From NCBI RefSeq assembly GCF_030546935.1, contig NZ_JAUOPH010000001.1, positions 793,595-857,594 of the forward strand: a stretch of DNA of 64,000 bases, in the 5' to 3' direction. Numbering within the stretch: position 1 is the first letter of the stretch; each line of letters begins with the position of its first letter. The stretch comes from Marinobacter sp. 2_MG-2023. GTDB lineage: Bacteria; Pseudomonadota; Gammaproteobacteria; Pseudomonadales; Oleiphilaceae. A program made the position numbers and the translations under genes. Under the pieces are notes generated by a model, which had not been told where the DNA came from, did not search any database, and worked only from the letters and a program-made list of their open reading frames with translations. Shown piece by piece: positions 18,148-28,874 of this stretch.

Positions 18148-18921
18148 ATGTGTCTGATCGCATTTTCTATTGGCCAAAGCGCCCGTTTCCCCCTGGTGGT
18201 TGCCGCCAACCGGGATGAATTTTTCCGGAGACCCACAGCGCCTCTCGACTGGTGGGAAACGGAATCCGGCGAACGGATTCTGGCCGGCAGGGACCTCCAG
18301 TCCGGGGGAACCTGGCTGGCAGTTTCCCCGGAAGGCCGGGTGGCTGCAGTAACCAATGTTCGCGAAGGCACCCCAGAAGCCGGCCAGGCAAGCCGTGGCG
18401 AGTTGCCCTTACGGGCGCTCATTGAAGCTGAATCGCAGTTGCAGGGAAGCCTGGAAAACACAGCTGCCCGGTACGCCGGCTTCAACCTTGTCAGCCTCGG
18501 CGAAGCGGGCGGCTGGTACTTCAGCAATCGGGATGCACACCCCGGTCGAGCCATTCATCGCGGAATATATGGCCTGAGCAATCACCTGCTTCAAACGCCC
18601 TGGCCGAAACTGCTGCGCCTCCGGGAAGCCGTAGGCCGAACCATAAAGTCGGCAGGAAATCATGCCCGGGACTTGCACACAGACCTTGCCCGGCTGCTGA
18701 AGGATACAACACCGGCGCCGGATCACTTGCTACCCGATACCGGCATAAATCTTGACACTGAACGCTTTCTTTCGTCGCCTTTCATAACCGGTGCTGAATA
18801 CGGCACACGAGCCACCACAGTCGTCAGCGTCTCCCATATTGGCGAAGTTCGCGTTACCGAGCAGAGCTGGGGACCAGAAGGCCGCCCGGAAGAGCACCGG
18901 GAATTCCACTGGCAGCGATAG
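18148..18921 (+). CDS. NRDE (TANGO2-like) family protein
   Basis: 257 residues from the ATG at 18148, preceded by GGAG; the longer reading is rejected. Typical N-terminus MCLIAF with a second-position Cys, then AANRDEF (about 20-26), the family name motif, and GGTWLAVS near 54. NRDE proteins share an Ntn-hydrolase-like layout with N-terminal Cys; human TANGO2 is the best known relative, linked to haem and lipid handling. The bacterial role is not defined. It is divergent from the TSUP gene. A GCTGGT/ACCAGC inverted repeat (18076-18096) surrounds a TATGAT -10-like hexamer upstream. Confidence 0.85.
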   Translation: MCLIAFSIGQSARFPLVVAANRDEFFRRPTAPLDWWETESGERILAGRDLQSGGTWLAVSPEGRVAAVTNVREGTPEAGQASRGELPLRALIEAESQLQGSLENTAARYAGFNLVSLGEAGGWYFSNRDAHPGRAIHRGIYGLSNHLLQTPWPKLLRLREAVGRTIKSAGNHARDLHTDLARLLKDTTPAPDHLLPDTGINLDTERFLSSPFITGAEYGTRATTVVSVSHIGEVRVTEQSWGPEGRPEEHREFHWQR

Positions 18922-18976
18922 CGCTCAGCCTCTGATATACTCCGCGAAATTCGTTCACCCGATCGGAGGGCCGCCG

Positions 18977-19231
18977 ATGGCCGGTCAACAAGACGCCACA
19001 TCCATTGCCGACTTTGAGAAGTCTCTCGATGAGCTGGAAACGTTGGTACGCAACCTGGAACAGGGAGAGCTGTCCCTCGAGCAATCGCTGTCAGCCTTCG
19101 AGCGGGGCGTGAAGCTGACCCGCGCATGTCAGCAGGCGCTCAAGAGCGCTGAACAAAGGGTTGAGCAATTGGTGCAAAACGACGATGGCACCCTTGAAAC
19201 CCGTCCACTTTCGCCGGGCGATGCCGACTGA
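18977..19231 (+). CDS. xseB: Exodeoxyribonuclease VII small subunit
   Basis: 84 residues from the ATG at 18977, with GGAGGG upstream. It is the small helical subunit that activates XseA in ExoVII, which degrades single-stranded DNA to oligonucleotides. Hallmarks: [27 protein letters not shown] (about 13-39) and [12 protein letters not shown]. xseA is not here. It precedes ispA and dxs, the usual order in gammaproteobacteria. A TATACT -10-like hexamer lies at 18936-18941. Confidence 0.95.
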   Translation: MAGQQDATSIADFEKSLDELETLVRNLEQGELSLEQSLSAFERGVKLTRACQQALKSAEQRVEQLVQNDDGTLETRPLSPGDAD

Positions 19232-19254
19232 TGCATAACGGGAGGTCGCCGACC

Positions 19255-20127
19255 ATGGATTTTCTGGAAGCCTGCCGCAGCCGCGTAGACGACGAACTGG
19301 ATCGCCGCATAAAATCCGGCTCCGTGTCTGAGCAGTTGCAGGCAGCAATGCGTTACAGCGTACTTGGCGGAGGCAAGCGCATCCGCCCGGCATTGGCCAT
19401 TGCTGCCGCGAATGCCCTCGGCCAAAACCCTGATGCAGCATTGGTTCCAGCCTGCGCAATAGAGCTGATCCATGCCTATTCGCTTGTGCACGACGATCTC
19501 CCGGCGATGGACAACGACGAGTTGCGTCGTGGTCGGCCGACGGCACATATTGCCTTTGATGAGGCTACGGCAATCCTGGCGGGCGACGCCCTGCAGGCAC
19601 TGGCATTTGAATGGTTGGCAGAGGCTCCCGGCATTGAGGTATCAGCGCGGCTCGCCATGATTCAGGAACTGGCCCGCGCAAGCGGACATAGCGGCATGGT
19701 AGGCGGCCAGGCGATTGATCTGGAATCCGTGGGCAAAAGCCTGACACTGGCACAGCTCGAAACCATGCACCGACACAAAACCGGGGCGCTCATTGAAGCC
19801 AGCGTGCGAATCGGAGCATTGACCGTGCCCGGCATCAGTGAACACTCACTGAATTCCCTGACGCGTTATGCCAAAGCGCTCGGGTTGGCATTTCAGGTTC
19901 AGGATGATCTCTTGGATATTGAGGGAGACACAGAAACCATCGGCAAACCCCAGGGCTCCGATATTGCCCGCGCAAAACCGACGTACCCCGCCCTGCTCGG
20001 ACTTGCAGGAACACGGAAGCATCTTGCCTCACTGCTCAGCAACGCGCTTGAGAGCCTGCAGGATTTCGGCCCGGAAGCCGACCCCCTGAGGGCTATGGCA
20101 GATTATGTGGTAGCCAGAACTCATTGA
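19255..20127 (+). CDS. ispA: Farnesyl diphosphate synthase
   Basis: Condenses DMAPP/IPP to geranyl and farnesyl diphosphate, precursors of undecaprenyl phosphate, quinones and haem side chains. 290 residues from the ATG at 19255, nine bases after GGGAGG; an alternative ATG at 19231 overlaps the xseB stop. Prenyl-binding motifs are intact: DDLPAMDND (first Asp-rich) and DDLLDIEGD (second), with GGGKRIRP near 39. It lies between xseB and dxs. Confidence 0.96.
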   Translation: MDFLEACRSRVDDELDRRIKSGSVSEQLQAAMRYSVLGGGKRIRPALAIAAANALGQNPDAALVPACAIELIHAYSLVHDDLPAMDNDELRRGRPTAHIAFDEATAILAGDALQALAFEWLAEAPGIEVSARLAMIQELARASGHSGMVGGQAIDLESVGKSLTLAQLETMHRHKTGALIEASVRIGALTVPGISEHSLNSLTRYAKALGLAFQVQDDLLDIEGDTETIGKPQGSDIARAKPTYPALLGLAGTRKHLASLLSNALESLQDFGPEADPLRAMADYVVARTH

Positions 20128-20238
20128 GTACGCTTCTTAAATCAACATTGCGCCTCTCGGTGAGCCTTTCGTTGAAATCAGGCGCCGCGAAGGCGCACAC
20201 TGAGCAAGTACAATTTCGTAACATATGGCCCGACATGT

Positions 20239-20268
20239 GTGAAACAGGCACCCCTGTTCCCCTATAAT
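20239..20268 (+). promoter_or_regulatory. Candidate sigma-70 promoter of dxs
   Basis: A perfect -10 TATAAT (20263-20268) lies 18 bases after GTGAAA (20239-20244), about 40 bases before the dxs ATG. This would give dxs a start independent of xseB-ispA. Confidence 0.55.
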
Positions 20269-20308
20269 GGCAGCCAGTTACCGAACATTCCGGAAAAGAC
20301 CCGAGTAG

Positions 20309-22240
20309 ATGCAGGACACTTATATTTTCAAGGAAATCCCGTCACAGCGGCCAAATACGCCCTTGCTGGACAGGGTTGACGTGCCCGCCCAATTGCGGGA
20401 GTTGCCGGCTGAACAGCTTGTTCAGTTCGCCAGAGAACTGCGCGCGTTTTTATTATGGACTGTCGGGCAGACTGGCGGCCATTTCGGCGCGGGGCTTGGC
20501 GTGCTCGAGCTCACCGTAGCCCTGCACTATGTCTTCAACACACCCGAAGACCGCCTTGTATGGGATGTTGGCCACCAGGCTTACCCACATAAAATCCTGA
20601 CGGGCCGCCGTGAACAAATGGGTAGCATCCGCCGAAAAAACGGCCTGGCCGGCTTCCCTAAACGGTCTGAAAGCGCCTATGACACCTTCGGTGTAGGTCA
20701 TTCCAGCACCTCAATCAGCGCAGCTCTGGGCATGGCCGTTGCCGCCCAACAGCAGAAAACCGGTCGCAAGAGCATTGCCGTTATTGGTGATGGCGCCATG
20801 ACGGCAGGCATGGCCTTTGAGGCACTGAATCACGCAGGGCACCTGCATGCTGATATGTTGGTGGTCCTGAACGATAACGACATGTCGATTTCACACAATG
20901 TCGGTGGCCTGTCTAACTATTTCGCCAAGCTGCTTTCAAGTCGCACCTACAACCAGGTTCGTGACAGCAGCAAAAAGGTCCTCCAGGGCGCGCCCAACCT
21001 GATGGCACTGGCAAAGAAAACTGAAGAACATTTCAAAGGTATGATCGTACCAGGCACCCTGTTTGAAGAGCTGGGTTTCAATTATATCGGCCCCATCGAC
21101 GGCCACGACCTGCCCTTACTGATCGAGACCCTGGAAAACATCCGTGAGCTGGAAGGGCCGCAGTTCCTTCATGTGGTGACCACCAAAGGCAAGGGCTTCG
21201 CGCCGGCCGAAGCAGACCCCATCGGCTACCACGCCATCAACAAGATTGAGCCGGTGCCTCCAAGCAAACCTGAGCCGCTCAAACCCAAGCCCGCGAAGCA
21301 GAAATACGCGAACGTGTTCGGGCAGTGGTTGTGTGATGCCGCGGAACAGGACGAACGGGTAAACGGCATAACGCCCGCCATGTGCGAAGGTTCAGATCTG
21401 CTGGAATTCTCCAGGCGCTTTCCGGACCGCTATTTTGATGTTGCCATTGCCGAACAGCACGCCGTAACGCTTGCCGCAGGCCTTGCCTGCGATGGCTGCA
21501 AGCCAGTGGTTGCAATTTATTCGACATTTTTGCAGCGTGCGTACGACCAGCTGATACACGATGTCGCTATCCAGAACCTTGATGTGTTGTTTGCGATCGA
21601 CCGGGCTGGCCTGGTTGGCGAGGACGGCCCGACTCACGCAGGGGCTTTTGATATCAGCTATCTGCGTTGTATCCCGAACATGGTGTTGATGACGCCGTCC
21701 GATGAAAATGAAACTCGCCAACTGCTTCATACCGGCATGCTGTTTGAGGGGCCCGCAGCTGTTCGTTATCCCAGGGGAACCGGACCAGGGGCGGTGATCC
21801 AGAAAGCACTTACCCGCCTGGAAATCGGCAAGGGACGAAAGATCCGTGACGGCAATGACGTCGCCATTCTCAACTTTGGAACCTTGCTAAGCCCGGCCCT
21901 GGAAGCCGCAGAAAAATTGGGCGCAACGGTGGTCGACATGCGTTTCGTAAAGCCACTGGACGAAGCTCTGGTTCTCGAGCTCGCAGAGCAACACGAACTA
22001 CTGGTCACACTGGAAGAAAATGTCATAGCCGGGGGCGCAGGCAGTTCTGTTACCGAATTCCTGAACAGCCAGGAGGTTTCCATGCCAGTGCTACACCTGG
22101 GGCTCCCCGACACTTTCATTGATCATGGCAAGCACGAAGAACTGCTGAAAGACTGCGGGCTGGATGCTCAGGGCATATTCGCTGCAATAAGTGCCCGCAT
22201 GGAGCGGTTGCAACACCAGAGACTTAAAGCAGTGAAATAG
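20309..22240 (+). CDS. dxs: 1-deoxy-D-xylulose-5-phosphate synthase
   Basis: Thiamine-diphosphate enzyme joining pyruvate and glyceraldehyde-3-phosphate, the first step of the MEP isoprenoid pathway; its product line feeds ispA. 643 residues, family-typical (620-640). Motifs: [13 protein letters not shown] (about 83), the TPP-binding [15 protein letters not shown] (about 163-177), [11 protein letters not shown] (about 441) and YPRG. The start [11 protein letters not shown] is preceded by GGAAAAG. It is last in the xseB-ispA-dxs group and followed by a strong bidirectional terminator. Confidence 0.98.
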   Translation: MQDTYIFKEIPSQRPNTPLLDRVDVPAQLRELPAEQLVQFARELRAFLLWTVGQTGGHFGAGLGVLELTVALHYVFNTPEDRLVWDVGHQAYPHKILTGRREQMGSIRRKNGLAGFPKRSESAYDTFGVGHSSTSISAALGMAVAAQQQKTGRKSIAVIGDGAMTAGMAFEALNHAGHLHADMLVVLNDNDMSISHNVGGLSNYFAKLLSSRTYNQVRDSSKKVLQGAPNLMALAKKTEEHFKGMIVPGTLFEELGFNYIGPIDGHDLPLLIETLENIRELEGPQFLHVVTTKGKGFAPAEADPIGYHAINKIEPVPPSKPEPLKPKPAKQKYANVFGQWLCDAAEQDERVNGITPAMCEGSDLLEFSRRFPDRYFDVAIAEQHAVTLAAGLACDGCKPVVAIYSTFLQRAYDQLIHDVAIQNLDVLFAIDRAGLVGEDGPTHAGAFDISYLRCIPNMVLMTPSDENETRQLLHTGMLFEGPAAVRYPRGTGPGAVIQKALTRLEIGKGRKIRDGNDVAILNFGTLLSPALEAAEKLGATVVDMRFVKPLDEALVLELAEQHELLVTLEENVIAGGAGSSVTEFLNSQEVSMPVLHLGLPDTFIDHGKHEELLKDCGLDAQGIFAAISARMERLQHQRLKAVK

Positions 22241-22262
22241 ACCTGTCGCCAAACCAGTATAC

Positions 22263-22290
22263 AAAAAGCCCGCTCAGGCGGGCTTTTTTA
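22263..22290. terminator. Bidirectional terminator between dxs and ribA
   Basis: Stem GCCCGC/GCGGGC with a TCAG loop is flanked by A5 and T6. It serves dxs on the plus strand and ribA on the minus strand. Confidence 0.9.
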
Positions 22291-22318
22291 ATATTAACAT
22301 CGGCTCTCAGTGCTGCAT

Positions 22319-22933
22319 TTATATCGCAGGATCATCGTCCTGATGGGTTTCCAGCCAATGCCCGAGTTTGCTCTGCTTGGTGTCCAGGTAGTGCTCATTA
22401 TGAGGGTTACGCCCGACATGCAGTGGCACACGCTCCACAATCTCGATGCCATAGGACGTCAGAGCTTTAACCTTGCGAGGGTTGTTCGTCATCAGGCGCA
22501 GGCTTTTGATGCCGAGATGCTCCAGCATGTCTTTACACATGCTGTAATCGCGCAGGTCAGCCGCAAATCCAAGGCGCTCATTGGCCTCTACGGTATCAGC
22601 CCCCTGATCCTGCAGGTGGTAAGCCCGGATCTTGTTGAGCAACCCGATACCACGACCTTCCTGGCGCAGATACATCAGAATGCCGCGCCCCTCACGGGCA
22701 ATGCTTCGTAACGCTTCTTCAAGCTGGTAGCCGCAGTCACAGCGCATACTGTACAGGGCGTCGCCGGTCAGGCATTCCGAGTGTGTGCGTGCCAACATGG
22801 GTTCGTCACTTTCAAGCGACCCCAGAGTCAGTGCAACGTGCTCCTTTCCGGTGTCCAGCTCTTCAAAACCGTGCATATCGAACACCCCAAACGGGGTCGG
22901 AAGTCGGCAGGTCTGGATGTAACGAACAGCCAC
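22319..22933 (-). CDS. ribA: GTP cyclohydrolase II
   Basis: Opens GTP to the pyrimidine precursor of riboflavin, releasing formate and pyrophosphate. 204 residues from the GTG at 22933, five bases after GAGGAA; longer in-frame reading is rejected. Zinc-ligand cysteines are seen in [15 protein letters not shown] (about 54-68), with RQEGRGIGL (about 90) and the GTP-binding region near residue 50. It is the stand-alone RibA form without a fused RibB domain. It converges on dxs. Confidence 0.96.
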   Translation of the reverse strand: MAVRYIQTCRLPTPFGVFDMHGFEELDTGKEHVALTLGSLESDEPMLARTHSECLTGDALYSMRCDCGYQLEEALRSIAREGRGILMYLRQEGRGIGLLNKIRAYHLQDQGADTVEANERLGFAADLRDYSMCKDMLEHLGIKSLRLMTNNPRKVKALTSYGIEIVERVPLHVGRNPHNEHYLDTKQSKLGHWLETHQDDDPAI

Positions 22934-23030
22934 AGTGTTTCCTCGTGGTTCAGTAAATCGGGGTCCGGATTCTAACATGGGTGAGCTATCAGGCGGTATT
23001 TACGAGCCCAGTTACCATGCAGATCACGCC

Positions 23031-23513
23031 TTATTGGTTACCCGCAACCCAATGCCCACTGCGTCCGCCTTTTTTCTCCAGCAGGCGCACGGCGCTGATC
23101 TCCATACCCTTATCAACAGCCTTGCACATATCGTACAGCGTCAGCGCAGCAACACTGGCCGCCGTCAGAGCTTCCATTTCGACACCCGTCTGGCCTGAAA
23201 GCTTGCAGCGCGTCAGTATATGCACTGACGCACCATCCGCCCCAGGGGTGAGCTCAACTTTCACAGAGGTGAGGTTCAAAGCGTGGCACAAGGGAATCAA
23301 ATCGTGGGTTCGCTTGGCGGCCATAATTCCGGCAATACGCGCCACCGCCAGCACATCGCCTTTCGGATGCTCACCGTCCGTGATCATCCGCAGGGTTTCA
23401 GCCGCCATATGGATAGTTGCTTCTGCGCGCGCTTCGCGTTCCGTTACGGCTTTATCCGTAACGTCCACCATGCGGGCTTCACCTTTGTCATCAAGATGGG
23501 TCAGTTTACTCAC
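23031..23513 (-). CDS. moaC: Cyclic pyranopterin monophosphate synthase (molybdenum cofactor)
   Basis: Converts the MoaA product to cyclic pyranopterin monophosphate. 160 residues, as in E. coli (161). Motifs: [18 protein letters not shown] (about 15-32), [15 protein letters not shown] (about 67-81) and the catalytic region [20 protein letters not shown] (about 113-132). moaA and other Moco genes are not adjacent. No Moco riboswitch-like structure is evident in the roughly 100-bp upstream gap. Confidence 0.97.
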   Translation of the reverse strand: MSKLTHLDDKGEARMVDVTDKAVTEREARAEATIHMAAETLRMITDGEHPKGDVLAVARIAGIMAAKRTHDLIPLCHALNLTSVKVELTPGADGASVHILTRCKLSGQTGVEMEALTAASVAALTLYDMCKAVDKGMEISAVRLLEKKGGRSGHWVAGNQ

Positions 23514-23616
23514 AGCGTCTCCCCAGGTGCGTATTTGAGAATAACCGCCAGATCACTAGCGATATAAGTGAAATTCCGCCGGCGAGCATATCAGATATAC
23601 CCGTCAGCGCGGCTGA

Positions 23617-24618
23617 TCATGCGCAACTTGCTGGCCACCAGTAACCTATCCCGGCAACCCCCTGTCCTCCGGACTGCTTTACCTGATCAAGATCTGCAGG
23701 TTCAAGACCGCCCAGAGCAAAAACCGGAATCGTTGCACGAGAAACCAGTTCACGGAACTCCATCCAGCCCATGGCTGGTGTATCCGGGTGTGTTGTCGTC
23801 TGTTTTACCGGTCCCAGCGTCACATAATCCGCACCAATGACAACGGCATGGTCGATTTCGTGAGCATCGTGGCAGGAAACCCCAAGCCAGACGCCGCTCG
23901 GTACGGGCCTCGCATCAAGCTTTTCTGCTTCTCGCCAGGGCAGGTGAAGCCCAGCTGCGTCCGGATTCTCATCAAACACTGAGACCGACCCGTGGACCAG
24001 AAGACCAACACCGACCGTCTCGCAAAGGTCTGATGCAGACTCGGCCAGGCTACAGTATTCCTCTGCAGCCATACCCGGAGCGCGCAACAGTACAAGGCTT
24101 GCACGATCACTAGCTGGCAACACGGCCGGCAATTTAGAAAGCGCATTGCTTAGCTGCCGGACGCCAGCATCTCCGGCCTGAATATCTCCTGTTATAGCAA
24201 GCAGGAAAGGAAGCCTCAGAGCGCGAATAATGGGTCGGTTGGCCGCTGGAAAGTCTTCGTCGCGCAGTTGTTCAGGGCACATCCAGTCTATGGTCTGCCC
24301 CTCACGGCCATGAGCCTTGCCACGCGCCTGATCGGTTCTCCAGACATCCAGAAATACCCGTTTGTCACCATAATCGTGGCGAATGCCAATAACGGGCTGA
24401 AGGCAATCGGCCGCTATCTGTAACCCGGTTTCCTCAGCGATCTCACGCACCAGAGCGTCCTGCACGGATTCTTCTGGCTCAACCTTGCCGCCGGGAAATT
24501 CCAGCAAACCTCCCTGATGCACATGATCTGGCCGGCGGGCAATGAGCACACGCCCTTCCCGGACAATAACTCCGACTGCTACATGTACCTCTCGGACGTG
24601 GGCTCCTGTACCAGCCAT
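23617..24618 (-). CDS. Nudix (MutT-like) hydrolase fused to thiamine-phosphate-synthase-like domain
   Basis: 333 residues. Residues about 8-135 are a MutT-type Nudix domain with a complete Nudix box: GGKVEPEESVQDALVREIAEETGL fits Gx5Ex7REUxEExGU. Such domains hydrolyse 8-oxo-dGTP and thereby prevent transversions. Residues about 150-330 are a ThiE/TenI-like barrel with LLVHGS, GLHLPW, SCHDAHEI, YVTLGPV and FALGGL. This fusion sits after argJ in pseudomonads too. The second domain's reaction in the fusion is not established. Two bases separate it from argJ. Confidence 0.92.
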   Translation of the reverse strand: MAGTGAHVREVHVAVGVIVREGRVLIARRPDHVHQGGLLEFPGGKVEPEESVQDALVREIAEETGLQIAADCLQPVIGIRHDYGDKRVFLDVWRTDQARGKAHGREGQTIDWMCPEQLRDEDFPAANRPIIRALRLPFLLAITGDIQAGDAGVRQLSNALSKLPAVLPASDRASLVLLRAPGMAAEEYCSLAESASDLCETVGVGLLVHGSVSVFDENPDAAGLHLPWREAEKLDARPVPSGVWLGVSCHDAHEIDHAVVIGADYVTLGPVKQTTTHPDTPAMGWMEFRELVSRATIPVFALGGLEPADLDQVKQSGGQGVAGIGYWWPASCA

Positions 24619-24620
24619 AG

Positions 24621-25847
24621 TTAACTGCGGTAGTCCGCGTTAATTGTGACGTAGTCGTGGGAGAAGTCGCAGGTCCAGACCGTCTCGCTGATATCACCCC
24701 GTTTCAGGTCAATAGCAATAGTGATCTCTTCCTGATCCATGACCGCCTGCCCCCGCTCCTCGGAATAATCCTCGGCGCGGCCACCATTCCTGACAAGACA
24801 AACCTCTCCGAGATAGATTTCGAGCGCACTGACGTCCAGATCCGCAACGCCGGCTCGACCGACCGCCGCCAGAATCCGCCCCCAATTAGGATCAGATGCA
24901 AACAGCGCCGTTTTTACCAGAGGGGAATGGGCGACCGTATAGGCCACATCCAAAGCCTCTTGCCGGGCAGCTGCGCCGCTGACGCGAATGGTAACGAACT
25001 TGGTTGCGCCTTCACCGTCGCGCACGATAGCGTGGGCGAGATTCATATAAACGTTCTTCAACGCATCCCGCAGCGCCGGCAAATGCTCGCTGTCCAGAGT
25101 AATTTCCGGCCCGCCGTACTGGCCGCTGGCTATCAGCATGCAGGCGTCATTAGTTGAGGTATCACCATCAATTGTGATGCGGTTAAACGACTGCTCTCCG
25201 AGTTCTGATGCCAGCACCTGCAACGCGTCTGGCGCAATAAGGGCGTCTGTGGCAATGAAACCCAGCATAGTAGCCATGTTGGGGCGAATCATGCCCGCAC
25301 CCTTACTGACACCAGAGATGGTGACAGTGTGCCCGCCCAGAACAACCTGCGCGGATGCGCCCTTGGGGCGCGTGTCGGTCGTCATTATACCGCTGGCAGC
25401 TTCCACCCAGCGATTATCACCAGCGCTCGCAAGCGCATCTGGCAGCGCGCCCAGGATCTTCTGAACCGGCAAAGGTTCACCAATCACCCCTGTTGAGAAT
25501 GGCAAGACCTCAGAAGCGCTAACACCTGCTTGCTGCGCTAAGGCCTCGCAGCAAGCCAGTGCGTCTTGCATTCCTCGCTCACCGGTTCCTGCATTAGCGT
25601 TCCCGGTATTGATCAACAGATAGCGTGGAGCCTTTTCCGCTAAATGTCTGCGACTGATAGTAACCGGAGCGGCACAGAACTGGTTGGTCGTAAACAATCC
25701 CGCTACCCGGCTGCCTGGTGCCAACTCAAACACCACCACATCTTTACGCCCGGGCTTTTTGATACCTGCGCTGGCAATACCCAGCCTGACACCTGCTACC
25801 GGAAAGAACTCGGGTAAGGTTCCTGGTCCAACCGCCATCTTTGCCAC
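24621..25847 (-). CDS. argJ: Bifunctional ornithine acetyltransferase / N-acetylglutamate synthase
   Basis: Moves acetyl from N-acetylornithine to glutamate in the cyclic arginine pathway. 408 residues, full length. The self-cleavage site is intact: NMATMLGFI (about 196-204), where the Thr becomes the N-terminal nucleophile of the beta chain. Further signatures: [14 protein letters not shown] (about 78) and the C-terminal DWSHDYV-like [16 protein letters not shown]. It is followed immediately by the Nudix-ThiE gene and preceded by secA, whose terminator lies between them. Confidence 0.97.
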   Translation of the reverse strand: MAKMAVGPGTLPEFFPVAGVRLGIASAGIKKPGRKDVVVFELAPGSRVAGLFTTNQFCAAPVTISRRHLAEKAPRYLLINTGNANAGTGERGMQDALACCEALAQQAGVSASEVLPFSTGVIGEPLPVQKILGALPDALASAGDNRWVEAASGIMTTDTRPKGASAQVVLGGHTVTISGVSKGAGMIRPNMATMLGFIATDALIAPDALQVLASELGEQSFNRITIDGDTSTNDACMLIASGQYGGPEITLDSEHLPALRDALKNVYMNLAHAIVRDGEGATKFVTIRVSGAAARQEALDVAYTVAHSPLVKTALFASDPNWGRILAAVGRAGVADLDVSALEIYLGEVCLVRNGGRAEDYSEERGQAVMDQEEITIAIDLKRGDISETVWTCDFSHDYVTINADYRS

Positions 25848-25869
25848 TCCTTCTGAATTGAATATGCCT

Positions 25870-25916
25870 GAAAACGAAAAACCCGCAGTCTTCCAGTCAA
25901 CTGGTCGATTGCGGGC
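25870..25916 (-). terminator. Rho-independent terminator of secA
   Basis: On the minus strand CCCGCA and TGCGGG pair around an inner CCAGT/ACTGG stem, followed by TTTTTCGTTTT. It lies between the secA stop and the argJ start. Confidence 0.85.
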
Positions 25917-25947
25917 TCCTTACTTTAGCTTTTCCAGTGAGGGTTGG

Positions 25948-28695
25948 TCAGTTCACCTTTCCACAACACTGTTTGTACTTTTTGCCAGATCCGCATGGGC
26001 AAGGCTCGTTACGGCCCACCTTGCGCTCCTGTCGCACGAAGGTGTCAGGCGTAGTCTGCCGGGAACCCTCACCACCGCTATCGCCTTGCTCAGCCTGACT
26101 CTGCGCGGTCGCGCTGGTCTCGTCATGGCGCAAGCGCGCCTTGGCAAGCTCAAGCTCAAGGGCTTCTTTACGGCGACGCTCGACCTCTTCCATTTCCTCA
26201 CGGCTTTGAACCCTGACATGGCAAAGCACGCGAGTTACATCACGCTTCATATTCTCAAGCAGGCCCTCAAACATGTTAAATGCTTCGCGCTTGTACTCCT
26301 GCTTGGGGTTTTTCTGGGCATAGCCGCGCAGGTGAATACCACGGCGCAGGTGATCCATATTCGAAAGATGTTCTTTCCATAGCGTATCCAGAACCTGCAG
26401 GAACACCTGCTTTTCGAATTTACGCATGGACTCTGCGCCGGCCACTTCTTCCTTGGCTCGATAGGCTGCCACAATCTCATCCAGAATTTTCTGGCGCAGA
26501 CTGTCTTCGAAAAGCTTTTTGTCTTCTTCCAGCCAGGCCTGGATTGGCAGGTCAACAGCCATTTCCGACTGCAACTGAGTCTCCAGCCCTGCCACATCCC
26601 ACTGCTCAGGCATGCTCTGGGGCGGGATGTGTTCGCTGATCAATGCATCAACAACGTCTTCACGGATGGTGTTAACCATCTCGGAGACATCCTCTGACGC
26701 CATAACCTCGTTACGCTGGTCATAAATCACAGTACGCTGATCGTTAGCGACGTCATCGTACTCGAGCAGCGTTTTACGCATGTCGAAGTTGCGACCCTCA
26801 ACCTTACGCTGGGATTTTTCAATGGCATTCGTGACCATGCGGTGTTCAATGGCCTCGCCCTTCTTCATACCCATCGCCTGCATCAGGCTCTTGACACGAT
26901 CCGGCGCAAAGATGCGCATCAGGTTGTCTTCCAGAGACAGGAAGAAGCGTGAAGAACCCGGGTCGCCCTGACGGCCGGCACGACCACGCAACTGGTTGTC
27001 TATACGGCGGGATTCGTGGCGCTCGGTACCCACAATATGCAGGCCACCGGCTTCCAGAACCTGATTATGACGTTCTGTCCATTCAGCTTTGAGGCGCGCA
27101 ACCTCCTCCTCTGACGGGTTGTCCAGCCCGGCGACTTCGTGCTCCCAGTTGCCGCCCAGCACAATGTCCGTGCCCCGGCCGGCCATGTTGGTGGCAATAG
27201 TAACGGCACCCGGACGCCCGGCTTGGGCAATAATCTGAGCTTCTGATTCGTGCTGTTTGGCGTTAAGGATCTTATGCTCTATACGCGCTTTTTTCAGCAG
27301 CATCGAGAGTAGCTCCGATGCCTCGATGGAGGCGGTGCCCACAAGAATTGGCCGACCCTCACCGGTCACATCCTTGATCTCATCGATGATGGCGTGGAAC
27401 TTTTCATCCTGAGTCAGGTATACGAGATCGTTGTAATCAATCCGCTGGATGGCTTTGTTCGGTGGAATGACCACAACATCCAGTGCGTAGATCTGACGAA
27501 ACTCGAAAGCTTCGGTATCAGCCGTACCGGTCATACCGGCAAGCTTGTCATACAACCGGAAATAATTCTGGAAGGTTGTTGAAGCCAGAGTCTGACTCTC
27601 AGCCTGAATCTTCAGACCTTCTTTGGCTTCCATCGCCTGATGCAGGCCTTCGCTCCAGCGACGGCCTGGCATGGTGCGGCCTGTATGCTCATCAACAATG
27701 ACAACCTGGCCACCCTGAACAATGTAATCCACATCTTTCTGAAACAGATGGTGGGCACGCAGTGCTGAATGCACATGGTGCAGCAGGCTCAGATTGGCCG
27801 CGGAATACAGGCTCTCACCTTCCTGCAGAAGTTGGCGACTCAGCAGCAGCTCTTCAACCCGTTCATGCCCCGCCTCGGTCAATTCAACCTGACGTGACTT
27901 TTCATCGATGGTGAAGTCGCCGGAGGGTTCGCCCTCCTCACTGACTTCGCCTTTTTGCAGACTGGGGATCAATTCATTAATAGCAATATACGCTTTCGAG
28001 CTGTCTTCAGCGGCACCAGAGATAATAAGCGGAGTACGGGCCTCGTCGATGAGGATCGAGTCAACTTCGTCCACAATCGCATAATGGAGACCGCGCTGTA
28101 CCTTGTCATCGGCGCTGAACGCCATGTTGTCACGCAGATAATCAAAACCAAATTCATTGTTCGTGCCGTAGGTAATATCGGCCTGATAAGCAGCTCGCTT
28201 TTCCTCCGGAGCCTGACCGGCGACTACTACACCTACCTGCATACCGAGAAAGCGGTACAGCTTGCCCATCCACTCGGAATCACGGCTGGCCAGGTAATCA
28301 TTCACAGTTACAACGTGTACCCCTTTGCCCGGCAAGGCATTGAGATAAACAGCAGCAGTCGCGACCAGCGTTTTACCTTCACCGGTCTTCATCTCCGCAA
28401 TCCGACCCTCATGCAGGGTTATGCCACCGACTAACTGTACATCGTAGTGGCGCATGCCCATGACACGCCGCCCCGCTTCACGAACGGTCGCAAACGCTTC
28501 GGGCAGCAATGCATCCAGACTTTCACCTTCATCAAGCCGGCGACGGAATTCCGCCGTTTTGCCCTGCAACTCGGAGTCCGCCAGATTGCCAAACTGCTCT
28601 TCAAGCTCATTAACACGCAAGGCAAGCTTACGCATTCTCTTGATTTCTCGGGCATTTTTACTGCCGAACATCTTGGTTGCAAACTTTGAGAACAT
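25948..28695 (-). CDS. secA: Preprotein translocase ATPase SecA
   Basis: ATP-driven motor that pushes unfolded preproteins through SecYEG. 915 residues, full length. It carries Walker A GEGKT near residue 105, the [12 protein letters not shown] box near 208 and second nucleotide-binding fold [15 protein letters not shown] near 498. The C-terminal zinc-binding, SecB-interacting tail is present ([13 protein letters not shown] in the last 20 residues). A sigma-70 promoter is visible upstream. The order argJ-secA-M23-dciA-lpxC is as in Pseudomonas; no secM-like arrest gene is seen upstream. Confidence 0.99.
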   Translation of the reverse strand: MFSKFATKMFGSKNAREIKRMRKLALRVNELEEQFGNLADSELQGKTAEFRRRLDEGESLDALLPEAFATVREAGRRVMGMRHYDVQLVGGITLHEGRIAEMKTGEGKTLVATAAVYLNALPGKGVHVVTVNDYLASRDSEWMGKLYRFLGMQVGVVVAGQAPEEKRAAYQADITYGTNNEFGFDYLRDNMAFSADDKVQRGLHYAIVDEVDSILIDEARTPLIISGAAEDSSKAYIAINELIPSLQKGEVSEEGEPSGDFTIDEKSRQVELTEAGHERVEELLLSRQLLQEGESLYSAANLSLLHHVHSALRAHHLFQKDVDYIVQGGQVVIVDEHTGRTMPGRRWSEGLHQAMEAKEGLKIQAESQTLASTTFQNYFRLYDKLAGMTGTADTEAFEFRQIYALDVVVIPPNKAIQRIDYNDLVYLTQDEKFHAIIDEIKDVTGEGRPILVGTASIEASELLSMLLKKARIEHKILNAKQHESEAQIIAQAGRPGAVTIATNMAGRGTDIVLGGNWEHEVAGLDNPSEEEVARLKAEWTERHNQVLEAGGLHIVGTERHESRRIDNQLRGRAGRQGDPGSSRFFLSLEDNLMRIFAPDRVKSLMQAMGMKKGEAIEHRMVTNAIEKSQRKVEGRNFDMRKTLLEYDDVANDQRTVIYDQRNEVMASEDVSEMVNTIREDVVDALISEHIPPQSMPEQWDVAGLETQLQSEMAVDLPIQAWLEEDKKLFEDSLRQKILDEIVAAYRAKEEVAGAESMRKFEKQVFLQVLDTLWKEHLSNMDHLRRGIHLRGYAQKNPKQEYKREAFNMFEGLLENMKRDVTRVLCHVRVQSREEMEEVERRRKEALELELAKARLRHDETSATAQSQAEQGDSGGEGSRQTTPDTFVRQERKVGRNEPCPCGSGKKYKQCCGKVN

Positions 28696-28732
28696 AGACC
28701 ACTACTTCTTTGATTAAACGGAGGAAGCCGGC

Positions 28733-28760
28733 ATTCTAACCTTATTTTGTAACAGTACAA
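28733..28760 (-). promoter_or_regulatory. Sigma-70 promoter of secA
   Basis: Minus strand TTGTAC (28755-28760), a 16-bp gap and TAGAAT (28733-28738), about 38 bases before the secA ATG. Good match in both boxes. Confidence 0.6.
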
Positions 28761-28874
28761 AAGGCAGGGCTCACATAGCCTGAGTTCCGTGACTATCCTG
28801 TGCCAAATACCGGGAGCTGACAAACCTGACGAAACTGGCGGGAACAAGGTTAACGTCAGGCAGCGCCTGAGGTT

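Noticed and set aside
23514..23616. Molybdenum cofactor riboswitch upstream of moaC
   Set aside because: The gap is only about 100 bases and no conserved Moco-motif segments or suitable stems were seen.
25684..26382. 232-residue plus-strand open frame spanning the argJ-secA junction
   Set aside because: Antisense to both conserved genes and to the secA terminator; composition is shadow-like.
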